Below are positions 16,377-24,146 of a stretch of DNA of 64,000 nucleotides, piece by piece. Source of the stretch: Streptomyces sp. GSL17-111 (GTDB lineage Bacteria; Actinomycetota; Actinomycetes; Streptomycetales; Streptomycetaceae); contig NZ_JBAJNS010000001.1 in NCBI RefSeq assembly GCF_037911585.1, forward strand, positions 5,367,001-5,431,000. The letters are read 5' to 3'. How positions within the stretch are numbered: position 1 is the stretch's first letter; every line of letters starts with the position of its first letter. The notes beneath the pieces were generated by a model, which ran no database searches, had not been told where the DNA came from, and saw only the letters and a list, made by a program, of their open reading frames with translations. Both the position numbers and the translations under genes were made by a program.

Positions 16377-17999
16377 ATGACGGGCACCACCGCACGACGC
16401 GAGATCCACACCTACAAGGGCCAGGACCGTGCCCTGCGGGCCGGCCGGCTCGGCACGGCGGGGCTGCTCCTGTCGGTGCTGGCCGCGACCGCCCCGCTCA
16501 TGGTCGTCGCCGGGGTCATGCCGACGACGTACGCCGTCATGGGCATCACGGCCCAGCCGCTGCTGTTCGTCGTCCTCGGGGTCGTGATGGCCCTGTTCGG
16601 CGTCGGATACGCCGAGATGAGCCGGCACGTCCACAACGCCGGCGCCTTCTACGCCTACATCGCCAGGGGCCTGGGCGGCGCGGCCGGCGCGGGGGCCTCC
16701 TTCGTCGCGCTGGCCGCCTACAACGCCCTCCAGGTCGGCGTCTACGGCCTCTTCGGCTTCGAGGCCGCCCTGCTGCTCGACGAGTACCTCTCGATCCGGG
16801 TCGACTGGTGGGTGATCGCCCTGCTGGGCGTCGCCGTCACCGGGGTGCTCGGGGCGTTGAAGGTGGACCTCAACGCCCGGGTGCTCGGCGTCCTGCTGCT
16901 CATCGAGGTCACGCTCGTCGTCATCCTGGACGTCGCGTTCGCCGCCGACCCCGGCCCGCAGGGGCTCTCGCTGCAGGCCTTCGACCCGGCGGCCCTCACC
17001 GGGGCGGGCCTGGGCACCGCCCTGTGCTTCACCGTCGCCGCCTTCCTCGGCTTCGAGCAGGCCCCCGTCTACGCGGAGGAGACGCACCGGCCGCAGACCG
17101 TGGTGCGCCGCGTGATGTTCCTCGCGGTCGGCTCCGTCGCCGTCTTCTTCGCGCTGACCTCGTGGCTCATGGGCGTGGCCACCGGACCGGACCACGTCGT
17201 CGGCGCGGCGCGCGAGCAGAGCGCGGGGCTGCTGTTCGGTCTGTCCGAGCCACGGCTGGGCGGGACGTTCACCGACGTCCTGCACGTCCTGTTCCTGACC
17301 GGCATCTTCGCCTGCATGCTCGCCTTCCACAACGTCGTCGCCCGCTACGCCTTCGCCATGGGACGCGAGGGGCTGCTGCCCGCCGCCGTCGGCCGCGCCG
17401 CCCGGGGCACGGGCGCCCCGGCCGTCGGCTCGATGCTCCAGACCGCCGTGGCCCTGGTCGTCGTCCTCGCCTTCGCGCTCGCCGACGACGGGCCGCACGG
17501 CGACCCGACCACGCCCGTGCTGGAGCTGTTCACCTGGATGGGCAACGTCGGGGCCCTCGGCGTCATCGCGCTCATGGCCACCACCTCCGTCGCCGTGATC
17601 GCCTTCTTCGTCCGCCGGGGCGCGGTCGCCACCCAGGGCGCGCGGCTGGCCTGTGCGGGCCTCGCCGCCCTCGCCCTGACCGTCATCTTCGGTTACGCCG
17701 TCGCGGACTTCGAGATCCTCCTCGGCACCGACCCGGACTCCGCCCTGCGCTGGGTGCTGCCCGGCGTGATCGGGGCGGCCGCGCTCGCCGGTGTGATCGT
17801 CGGGCTCGTCCTGCGCTCGGCGCGCCCGGCCACGTACGCCCGCATCGGCCTGGGCAACGAGGCCTTCCAGCTCGCACGGGAGGCGGAGCACATCGCTCCC
17901 GCGCCGGCCCCCGGCTGTGCTGTCCCGCCGGCCCCCGGCTCCCCTGCCCCACCCGTGTCCGACCAGACGCCCGAACCGCCCGAGAAGCCCGCGCGCTAG
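16377..17999 (+). CDS. APC-family amino acid/amine permease
   Basis: Membrane transporter of 540 aa with about twelve hydrophobic helices. The first helix region LSVLAATAPLMVVAGVMPTTYA and the segment AEMSRHVHNAGAFYAYIARG are typical of the APC superfamily. A proline-rich tail ends the protein. GGAGAGGAA precedes the ATG. A copper amine oxidase starts 11 bases after its stop, so it probably imports the amine that the oxidase degrades (inference from context). Confidence 0.88.
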   Translation: MTGTTARREIHTYKGQDRALRAGRLGTAGLLLSVLAATAPLMVVAGVMPTTYAVMGITAQPLLFVVLGVVMALFGVGYAEMSRHVHNAGAFYAYIARGLGGAAGAGASFVALAAYNALQVGVYGLFGFEAALLLDEYLSIRVDWWVIALLGVAVTGVLGALKVDLNARVLGVLLLIEVTLVVILDVAFAADPGPQGLSLQAFDPAALTGAGLGTALCFTVAAFLGFEQAPVYAEETHRPQTVVRRVMFLAVGSVAVFFALTSWLMGVATGPDHVVGAAREQSAGLLFGLSEPRLGGTFTDVLHVLFLTGIFACMLAFHNVVARYAFAMGREGLLPAAVGRAARGTGAPAVGSMLQTAVALVVVLAFALADDGPHGDPTTPVLELFTWMGNVGALGVIALMATTSVAVIAFFVRRGAVATQGARLACAGLAALALTVIFGYAVADFEILLGTDPDSALRWVLPGVIGAAALAGVIVGLVLRSARPATYARIGLGNEAFQLAREAEHIAPAPAPGCAVPPAPGSPAPPVSDQTPEPPEKPAR

Positions 18000-18010
18000 G
18001 AGCCGACGCC

Positions 18011-19933
18011 ATGGAACGCCATCCCCTCGACCCCCTGACGGCCGACGAGATCAGCGCCGCCCGCACCGTACTGGCCGAGGCCGGGAAGGTCGGCGACACC
18101 ACCCGCTTCCCGCTCGTCGTGCTCGACGAGCCCGACCGCCACACCGTCGCCGCCCACCGCCCCGGCGACCCGGTGGTGCGCCGCGTGCGCGCCACCCTGC
18201 TGGACCGCGCCACCGGCGTCTCGGCCGAAGCCGTCGTGGACCTCACCGCCCGCGCGCTGGTCGCCTGGCGCGAGCTGGCGGCCGAGGAGGACGGGCAGCC
18301 CCCGATCCTCTTCGAGGAGTACGACCTGTGCGACGCGATCGTCAAGGCGGACCCCGGCTGGCGCAAGGCCATGGCCGACCGGGGCATCGACGACGCGACG
18401 ATCGGGCGCGCCGTGGCCACGCCGCTCGCGGCGGGGCACTTCGGCCGTGCCGAGGAGACCGGGCGCCGCCTGCTGCGCTCGCTGACGTTCCTGCGCTGCG
18501 ACGAGACCGACAACCCCTTCGCCCACCCCGTGGCCGGGCTCGTCGCCGACGTCGACCTCATCGAACGCCGCGTGCTGCGGCTGCTGGACACCGGGCCCGT
18601 GCCGGTGCCCGCCGAGTGCGGCCGCTACGACCCGGCCCGCACCGGGCCCGCCCGTACCGACCTGCGGCCGCTGGAGATCACCCAGCCCGAGGGACCCTCG
18701 TTCACCCTGGACGGCCACCACCTGCGGTGGCAGAACTGGGAGCTGAGGCTGGACTTCAACGCCCGTGAGGGCCTGGTCCTGCACGAGGTCGGGATCCGCG
18801 ACGGCGAGCGGCTGCGGCCCGTCCTGCACCGTGCCTCGCTCGCCGAGATGGCCGTCCCCTACGCCGAGCCCGACCCCGGCCGCAACTGGGTCTGCTACCT
18901 GGACGCCGGCGAGTACCTGCTGGGCCGCAACGCCAACGCGCTGCGGCTGGGCTGTGACTGCCTGGGCGAGATCCGATACCTCGACGCCGTCCTCAGCGAC
19001 GACCACGGCCGCCCCGAGACCCTGCCGAACGCCGTCTGCCTCCACGAGGAGGACACCGGCCTGCTGTGGAAGCACACCAACATCTTCGACGCGACGGGGG
19101 AGACCTCCGTCGTCAGCCGCCGGGCGCGGCGGCTGGTGATCAGCTACATCACCACGCTCGGTAACTACGACTACGGCTTCTACTGGTACCTGTACCAGGA
19201 CGGCACCATCGCCTTCGAGGCCAAGTCCACCGGCATCGTGCAGACCTCGGCCACCGAGCCGGGGCAGAGCACGCCGCACGCCACCGAGGTCGCCCCCGGG
19301 CTCCAGGCGCCCTACCACCAGCACCTGTTCTGCGCCCGCCTCGACGTCGCGGTGGACGGCTTCGGCAACACGGTCGAGGAGGTCGAGGCCGTCCGACTCC
19401 CACCGGGCGAGGACAACCCGAACGGCAACGCCTTCACCGTCCGGGCGACGCCGGTCACCTCCGGGGCGGACGGCGGCCGCCTCGCGGACCCGACGTCCGG
19501 CCGCACCTGGCGCGTCGTCAACCCCGCCCGGTTCAACCGGATGGGCCGGCCCGTGGCCTACACGCTCGTGCCGCAGCCGAACCCGCTGCTGCTGGCCGCC
19601 CCCGGCTCGTCGGTCGCCCGGCGCGTCGCGTACGCCACCCGGCACCTGTGGGTGACCCGCTACGCAGCCGAACGGCGCTACCCGGACGGCGACCATCCGA
19701 ACCAGCATCCGGGCGGAGCCGGCGTCACCGCGTGGGCGGCGGCCGACGAACCGCTGGAGAACACCGACCTCACCCTCTGGCACACCTTCGGGCCGACGCA
19801 CCTGCCGCGCCTGGAGGACTGGCCGGTCATGCCCGTGGACAGCACCGGCTTCACCCTGCGCCCCACCGGCTTCTTCGACCGCAACCCGGCCCTCGACCTG
19901 CCGGCGGAGGGCGGCGCCCACTGCCACGGCTGA
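18011..19933 (+). CDS. copper-containing primary amine oxidase
   Basis: Topaquinone enzyme of 640 aa that oxidises primary amines to aldehydes with release of ammonia and peroxide. The cofactor tyrosine is Tyr386 in TLGNYDYGFYW, matching the consensus N-Y-D/E-Y. The catalytic base is Asp298 in YLDAGEYLLG. Copper ligands are His436 and His438 in YHQHLFCARLD, with the third His in the C-terminal LWHTFGPTHLPR region. No signal peptide is seen, so it acts in the cytoplasm. It resembles the phenethylamine/histamine oxidase group and lies directly behind a permease gene. Confidence 0.95.
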   Translation: MERHPLDPLTADEISAARTVLAEAGKVGDTTRFPLVVLDEPDRHTVAAHRPGDPVVRRVRATLLDRATGVSAEAVVDLTARALVAWRELAAEEDGQPPILFEEYDLCDAIVKADPGWRKAMADRGIDDATIGRAVATPLAAGHFGRAEETGRRLLRSLTFLRCDETDNPFAHPVAGLVADVDLIERRVLRLLDTGPVPVPAECGRYDPARTGPARTDLRPLEITQPEGPSFTLDGHHLRWQNWELRLDFNAREGLVLHEVGIRDGERLRPVLHRASLAEMAVPYAEPDPGRNWVCYLDAGEYLLGRNANALRLGCDCLGEIRYLDAVLSDDHGRPETLPNAVCLHEEDTGLLWKHTNIFDATGETSVVSRRARRLVISYITTLGNYDYGFYWYLYQDGTIAFEAKSTGIVQTSATEPGQSTPHATEVAPGLQAPYHQHLFCARLDVAVDGFGNTVEEVEAVRLPPGEDNPNGNAFTVRATPVTSGADGGRLADPTSGRTWRVVNPARFNRMGRPVAYTLVPQPNPLLLAAPGSSVARRVAYATRHLWVTRYAAERRYPDGDHPNQHPGGAGVTAWAAADEPLENTDLTLWHTFGPTHLPRLEDWPVMPVDSTGFTLRPTGFFDRNPALDLPAEGGAHCHG

Positions 19934-19970
19934 CCGCCCGTCCGCACGGGTGAACGGGACCCGGGAGAGG

Positions 19971-20004
19971 GGTTGAGGCCCCACCGGCCGGTGGGGCCTC
20001 AACC
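19971..20004. terminator. perfect palindrome terminator that contains the ligase stop codon
   Basis: Two 15-bp arms separated by GGCC, perfectly complementary over 34 bases, between the convergent amine oxidase and DNA ligase genes. The ligase stop (19999-20001) lies inside the right arm. Confidence 0.7.
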
Positions 20005-21087
20005 CGGGTCGGCCGCGCCGTCCGTCCCGCCCGTCAGCACCTCGGTGAGGTCGTAGTTCGCGACCTCCTCCAGCTGCGCGTACGTGCACTCCTCGGGGCG
20101 GCGGTCCTCCCGCCAGCGGCGGAACTGCGCGGTGTGCCGGAACCGATCGCCCTGCATGTGGTCGTAGGCGACCTCGCACACCCGCTCCGGGCGCAGCGGC
20201 AGCCAGGAGAGGTCCTTGCCGCCGCTCCAGCGGCTCTGCCCGCCCGGCAGCCGGCCCGCCGCCTGCGCGGCCTCGCTCCGCCAGTCGGCCCAGGGGTGCC
20301 CCTCGGCCGAGTCCATCAGCAGCGGGGTCAGCTCCTCCATCAGCGCTCGCCGCCTGGCCTGGGAGAACGCGCCGCACACGCCGACGTGCTGGAGCCGGCC
20401 CGCGTCGTCGTACAGCCCGAGCAGGAGCGACCCCACCACGGGTCCGCTCTTGTGCTCCCGGACGCCCGCCACCACGCAGTCCGCCGTCCGCTCGTGCTTG
20501 ATCTTCACCATGAGCCGCTGGTCGGGGCGGTAGGGCAGGGTGAGGCGCTTGGCGATGACGCCGTCGAGGCCGGCCCCCTCGAACCGCTCGAACCACTCCC
20601 GCGCGACCGCGACGTCCCGGGTGGCCGGGGCCAGGTGCACGGGCGGCTCGGCCTCCCGCAGCGCCTCCTCCAGAGCCGCGCGGCGCTCCTGGAGGGGGAC
20701 GTCCAGCAGGGCGGCGTCGTCGAGCGCCAGCACGTCGAACGCCACGAACTCGGCCGGGGTCGTACGGGCCAGCAGCCGCACCCGCGAGTCGGCGGGGTGG
20801 ATGCGCTGCTGGAGGGCGTCGAAGTCCAGCCGCCCGCCCTGGGCGACGACGATCTCGCCGTCGAGCACGCAGCGCCGCGGCAGGTTGGCCCGCAGCGCGT
20901 CGACCAGTTCGGGGAAGTACCGGGTGAGCGGGTTGGTCGAGCGGCTGGTGATCTCCACCTCGTCGCCGTCCCGGAAGACGAGGGCCCGGTAGCCGTCCCA
21001 CTTGGCCTCGTAGTGCATGCCCGCGGGGATCGTCGCCGCCGTCTTGGCGAGCATCGGCTTCACGGGGGGCATCACCGGCAGGTCCAT
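19999..21087 (-). CDS. ATP-dependent DNA ligase (LigC/LigD-ligase type)
   Basis: ATP-dependent ligase of 362 aa. The adenylated lysine is in EAKWDGYRAL (Lys29), with LDGEIVV as motif III, FVAFDVLALD, LDGVIAKR and LMVKIKHER as later motifs. A C-terminal OB-fold follows. The standalone form, encoded back-to-back with a LigD-like polymerase gene, fits a two-gene version of the actinobacterial nonhomologous end-joining LigD. CACAAT six bases before the ATG makes a leaderless start likely. No ku gene is in this window. Confidence 0.9.
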   Translation of the reverse strand: MDLPVMPPVKPMLAKTAATIPAGMHYEAKWDGYRALVFRDGDEVEITSRSTNPLTRYFPELVDALRANLPRRCVLDGEIVVAQGGRLDFDALQQRIHPADSRVRLLARTTPAEFVAFDVLALDDAALLDVPLQERRAALEEALREAEPPVHLAPATRDVAVAREWFERFEGAGLDGVIAKRLTLPYRPDQRLMVKIKHERTADCVVAGVREHKSGPVVGSLLLGLYDDAGRLQHVGVCGAFSQARRRALMEELTPLLMDSAEGHPWADWRSEAAQAAGRLPGGQSRWSGGKDLSWLPLRPERVCEVAYDHMQGDRFRHTAQFRRWREDRRPEECTYAQLEEVANYDLTEVLTGGTDGAADPG

Positions 21088-21180
21088 GCCGCGATTGTGC
21101 GCCCGCGCCGGCCGCCGCGCCCGCCGGACGGGCGCGCACCGGACGGGCGTGCTGCGGCCCGGCGGTCTAGCGTGGCGCGT
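21088..21180. promoter_or_regulatory. divergent promoter between DNA ligase and LigD-like polymerase
   Basis: 93 bp separate the two starts. On the plus strand TAGCGT (21168-21173) lies seven bases before the polymerase ATG. On the minus strand CACAAT (21094-21099) lies six bases before the ligase ATG. Both transcripts therefore look leaderless, and a shared regulator is possible. Confidence 0.5.
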
Positions 21181-22194
21181 ATGGGTCAGGCGGTGGAACT
21201 GGACGTGGACGGGCGGACCGTACGTCTGTCCAACCCGGACAAGGTGTACTTCCCCGAGCGCGGGTTCACCAAGCGGGACGTGGCCGCGTACTACCTCGCG
21301 GTCGGGGAGGGCGTCCTGCGCGCCCTGCGCGACCGCCCCACCACGCTCCAGCGTCACCCGGACGGCGTAGCGGGGGAGTTCTTCTACCAGAAGCGGGCGC
21401 CGAAGGGGCTGCCGGAGTGGATCCCCACCGAGCGGATCACCTTCCCCAGCGGCCGCCACGCGGACGAGATCTGCCCCACCGAGGTCGCCGCCGTGATCTG
21501 GGCCGCCAACCTGGGCACGCTCTCCTTCCACCCCTGGCCCGTGCGGCGCGGGGACGCGGAACACCCCGACGAACTGCGCATCGACCTCGACCCCCAGCCC
21601 GGCACCGACTTCGACGACGCCCGCTGGGCCGCCCAGCGCCTGGCCGAGCTGCTGGACGGGTTCGGGCTGCGCGGCTGGCCGAAGACGTCCGGCGGGCGCG
21701 GCCTGCACGTCTTCGTACCCATCGAACCCCGCTGGACGTTCACCGACGTCCGCCGCGCCGCCATCGCCGTCGCCCGCGCCCTGGAGCGGGTGGACCCCGA
21801 CCGGATCACCACCGCGTGGTGGAAGGAGGAGCGCGGCGAGCGGATCTTCGTCGACTACAACCAGACGGCCCGCGACCGCACCATCGCCGCCGCCTACTCC
21901 GTCCGGCCGCATCCCCGGGCCCAGGTGTCCGCGCCGCTGCGCTGGGCGGAGCTGGACGCGGCCCGCCCCGAGGACTTCGACCTGGCCACCATGCCCGCCC
22001 GGTTCGCCGAGGTGGGCGACGTCCACGCCGACATGGAGCGGCACGCCTTCCGTCTCGACGCGCTGCTGGAGCTCGCGGAGCGGGACGCCCGGGACCACGG
22101 GCTCAGTGACCTGCCCTACCCGCCCGACTACCCCAAGATGCCGGGGGAGCCCAAACGCGTGCAGCCGAGCCGCGCGAAGCCCGACCCGCGCTGA
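21181..22194 (+). CDS. LigD-type polymerase/primase domain protein
   Basis: Standalone archaeo-eukaryotic primase-fold polymerase of 337 aa, used in nonhomologous end joining to fill or extend broken ends. The metal-binding pair is in LRIDLDPQPGTDF (near residues 135-137), and KTSGGRGLHVFVPI follows. The N-terminal VRLSNPDKVYFPERGFTK and the KRAPKGLPEWI block are typical of LigD PolDom. It is divergent from an ATP-dependent ligase with which it would function. Confidence 0.93.
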   Translation: MGQAVELDVDGRTVRLSNPDKVYFPERGFTKRDVAAYYLAVGEGVLRALRDRPTTLQRHPDGVAGEFFYQKRAPKGLPEWIPTERITFPSGRHADEICPTEVAAVIWAANLGTLSFHPWPVRRGDAEHPDELRIDLDPQPGTDFDDARWAAQRLAELLDGFGLRGWPKTSGGRGLHVFVPIEPRWTFTDVRRAAIAVARALERVDPDRITTAWWKEERGERIFVDYNQTARDRTIAAAYSVRPHPRAQVSAPLRWAELDAARPEDFDLATMPARFAEVGDVHADMERHAFRLDALLELAERDARDHGLSDLPYPPDYPKMPGEPKRVQPSRAKPDPR

Positions 22195-22225
22195 CCGGCA
22201 ACCGACCCCCGTCGTCCCCCCGGGA

Positions 22226-22284
22226 TCCGGGCCGTTCGGCCCGGACGCACGGCGGCCCGTGGACGCGCGGGCGCCCACGGGCCG
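22226..22284. terminator. tandem hairpins between polymerase and chaplin genes
   Basis: First TCCGGGCC-GTTC-GGCCCGGA (22226-22245), then CGGCCCGTGG, twelve bases, CCACGGGCCG (22253-22284). The genes are convergent, so the pair can stop transcription from both sides. Confidence 0.6.
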
Positions 22285-22319
22285 GGAGCCGCCGGGCGGC
22301 CCGCTGGTGATCCGTCAGA

Positions 22320-22571
22320 TCACTTGTTGATGCAGGTGTTGCCGAACGTCGGGTTCAGCAGGCCGACGACGTTCACGGAGTTGCCGCAGAGGTTGATCGG
22401 CACGGCGACCGGGACCTGCACGACGTTGCCGCTGAGGACACCGGGGGAGTTCACGGCCGCGCCCTGAGCGCTCGCGCCCGAGTCCCCGTGCGCCAGGGCG
22501 GAACCCGCGCCGCCGGCCACCAGGGCACAGCCCGCCGCGGCCAGGGTGGTCGCCTTGACGATGCGCTTCAT
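22320..22571 (-). CDS. short chaplin, secreted hydrophobic surface protein
   Basis: Chaplin of 83 aa that assembles into amyloid fibrils on aerial hyphae and lowers surface tension. A signal peptide (MKRIVKATTLAAAGCALVAG to SALA) is followed by one chaplin domain, AAVNSPGVLSGNVVQVPVAV through LLNPTFGNTCINK, with the two conserved cysteines. It lacks a sorting signal, so it is of the short type, not anchored. A GGAGAG ribosome site precedes the ATG and a BldN-type promoter lies 48 bases upstream. It is a second short chaplin in addition to chpH in this window and is divergent from the polysaccharide cluster. Confidence 0.94.
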   Translation of the reverse strand: MKRIVKATTLAAAGCALVAGGAGSALAHGDSGASAQGAAVNSPGVLSGNVVQVPVAVPINLCGNSVNVVGLLNPTFGNTCINK

Positions 22572-22618
22572 GATCTCTCCTTTGTCACAGCTTTCGCAGC
22601 GTTGATGGGGCACTCCGC

Positions 22619-22646
22619 TCAACGACGCCCGGGGGAGCGGGATACG
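22619..22646 (-). promoter_or_regulatory. sigma-BldN-type promoter of the short chaplin
   Basis: On the minus strand CGTATC (22641-22646), exactly 16 bases, then CGTTGA (22619-22624). The consensus I recall for BldN is CGTAAC-N16-CGTTGA, so the -10 is exact and the -35 matches four of six. BldN is known to drive chaplin genes. Confidence 0.7.
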
Positions 22647-22955
22647 CCAGGTCACCCGTTGGTGCGGTGCCGCTGCGCCGCCCGGGGGCCCCGGGGCGCG
22701 GAACAGCGGGAACCCGGGCATACGGGGTCGTCTGCGACGGACCGTTGATCCGATGAATCCGATCACTCCGATCACATGGTGAACACCGGACATACCAGCG
22801 CGTCTCACATGATTTCAGCCCATTATCTGCCAAGGTCCTTTCTGGCAGCCGTCGAACCGCTCCGGACCGACCGGCCCCAGCCGCCGTCCCGTCCCGTGGG
22901 AGCACCGGCGAGCGGCCTGCCATCCGTACCGCCGGACCCCGGGGGAGAAGCACGC
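22647..22955. promoter_or_regulatory. leader region of the polysaccharide cluster
   Basis: Noncoding stretch before the first glycosyltransferase. It contains three CCGAT copies at a regular 9-bp period (22750, 22759, 22768), GGTG-AA-CACC (22778-22787), and CTGCCA-N10-TGGCAG (22827-22848) next to an AT-rich CATTAT (22821-22826) that may be a -10. An in-frame ATG at 22776 exists but has no ribosome site and would add an atypical N terminus. Confidence 0.4.
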
Positions 22956-24134
22956 GTGCCGTACCACGACCGCCCACCGCACCAGCTGACGGTGGTCCAC
23001 ATCGCCCAGCCCGTCGACGGCGGCGTCGCCCGGGTCGTCACCGACCTCGTCCGGGCGCAGTGCGAGGAGGGCCTCGGCGTCCACCTCGTCTGCCCGCCCG
23101 CCGGGCCGCTGGCCGGTGCCGCACGCTCCGCCGGCGCGACGGTCCACCCCTGGCCGGCCCACCGGGCCCCGGGCCCCGCGCTCGCCGCCGAGACCGCCCG
23201 GCTGGCCCGCACCCTCCGGCCACTGCGCCCCGACATCGTCCACGCGCACAGCGCCAAGGCCGGACTCGCCGCCCGGCTCGCCCTGCGGGGGCGCGTCCCC
23301 ACGCTCTTCCAGCCGCACGCCTGGTCCTTCGACGCCGTGCACGGCACCGCCGCCCGGCTCGCCCGGCACTGGGAACGCGCCGCCGCCCGCTGGACCGCCG
23401 CCACGGTCTGCGTCAGTGACGACGAACGGCGGCGCGGGACGGAGGCCGGCATCGCCGCCCCCTGGCACGTCGTGCCCAACGGCGTCGACCTGGACCACTT
23501 CCGCCCCGCCACCGACGCCGACCGGCATGCCGCCCGCGCCGCGCTGCCCGCCCTCGACGGTGTCCCGCCCGGCGCCCCCCTGCTCGTCTGCGTGGCCCGG
23601 CTGTGCCGCCAGAAGGGCCAGGACGTCCTGCTGCGGGCGTGGCCTACCGTCCGGGAGCGCTGCCCCGACGCCCGCCTCGTGCTCGTCGGCGACGGCCCCG
23701 AGCGCGACCGGCTGCTGCACGCGGCCCCCGGCCACGTCGTCCTCGCCGGCGCGGCCGCCGACCCCCGGCCCTGGTACCGGGCGGCGGACCTCGTCGTGCT
23801 CCCCTCCCGCTGGGAGGGCATGGCGCTGGCCCCGCTGGAGGCCATGGCCGGCGGCCGGCCCGTCGTGCTGACCGACGTCACCGGCGCCCGCGAGAGCCTG
23901 CCGCCCGCACTGCACGGGCCGTGCCTGGTGCCTCCCGAGGCCCCCTCGGCACTGGCCCGTGCCCTGACCCGGCTGCTGGCCGACCCCCGGCGCCGTTCGG
24001 CCGCCGCCGCGTGCGCCCTGCACCACGTCCGCAACCACCACGACGTACGACGTACGGCGGCAGCCGTCGCGGAGCTCTACCGCGACGTGCTCCGCGGCCC
24101 GCACGAGCCGAGCGCCCAGCGCGTCGAGCGATGA
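22956..24134 (+). CDS. GT4 glycosyltransferase
   Basis: Retaining glycosyltransferase of 392 aa, GT-B fold. The N-terminal LTVVHIAQPVDGGVARVV and the C-terminal RWEGMALAPLEAMAGGRPVV, with the E-x7-E motif, place it in family GT4. I chose the GTG at 22956 over an upstream ATG because GGGGGAG lies nine bases before it and the family begins at this point. It is the first gene of the polysaccharide cluster and probably adds a sugar to the lipid-linked repeat unit. The donor sugar is unknown. Confidence 0.88.
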   Translation: MPYHDRPPHQLTVVHIAQPVDGGVARVVTDLVRAQCEEGLGVHLVCPPAGPLAGAARSAGATVHPWPAHRAPGPALAAETARLARTLRPLRPDIVHAHSAKAGLAARLALRGRVPTLFQPHAWSFDAVHGTAARLARHWERAAARWTAATVCVSDDERRRGTEAGIAAPWHVVPNGVDLDHFRPATDADRHAARAALPALDGVPPGAPLLVCVARLCRQKGQDVLLRAWPTVRERCPDARLVLVGDGPERDRLLHAAPGHVVLAGAAADPRPWYRAADLVVLPSRWEGMALAPLEAMAGGRPVVLTDVTGARESLPPALHGPCLVPPEAPSALARALTRLLADPRRRSAAAACALHHVRNHHDVRRTAAAVAELYRDVLRGPHEPSAQRVER

Positions 24135-24146
24135 CCACGGAGAACC

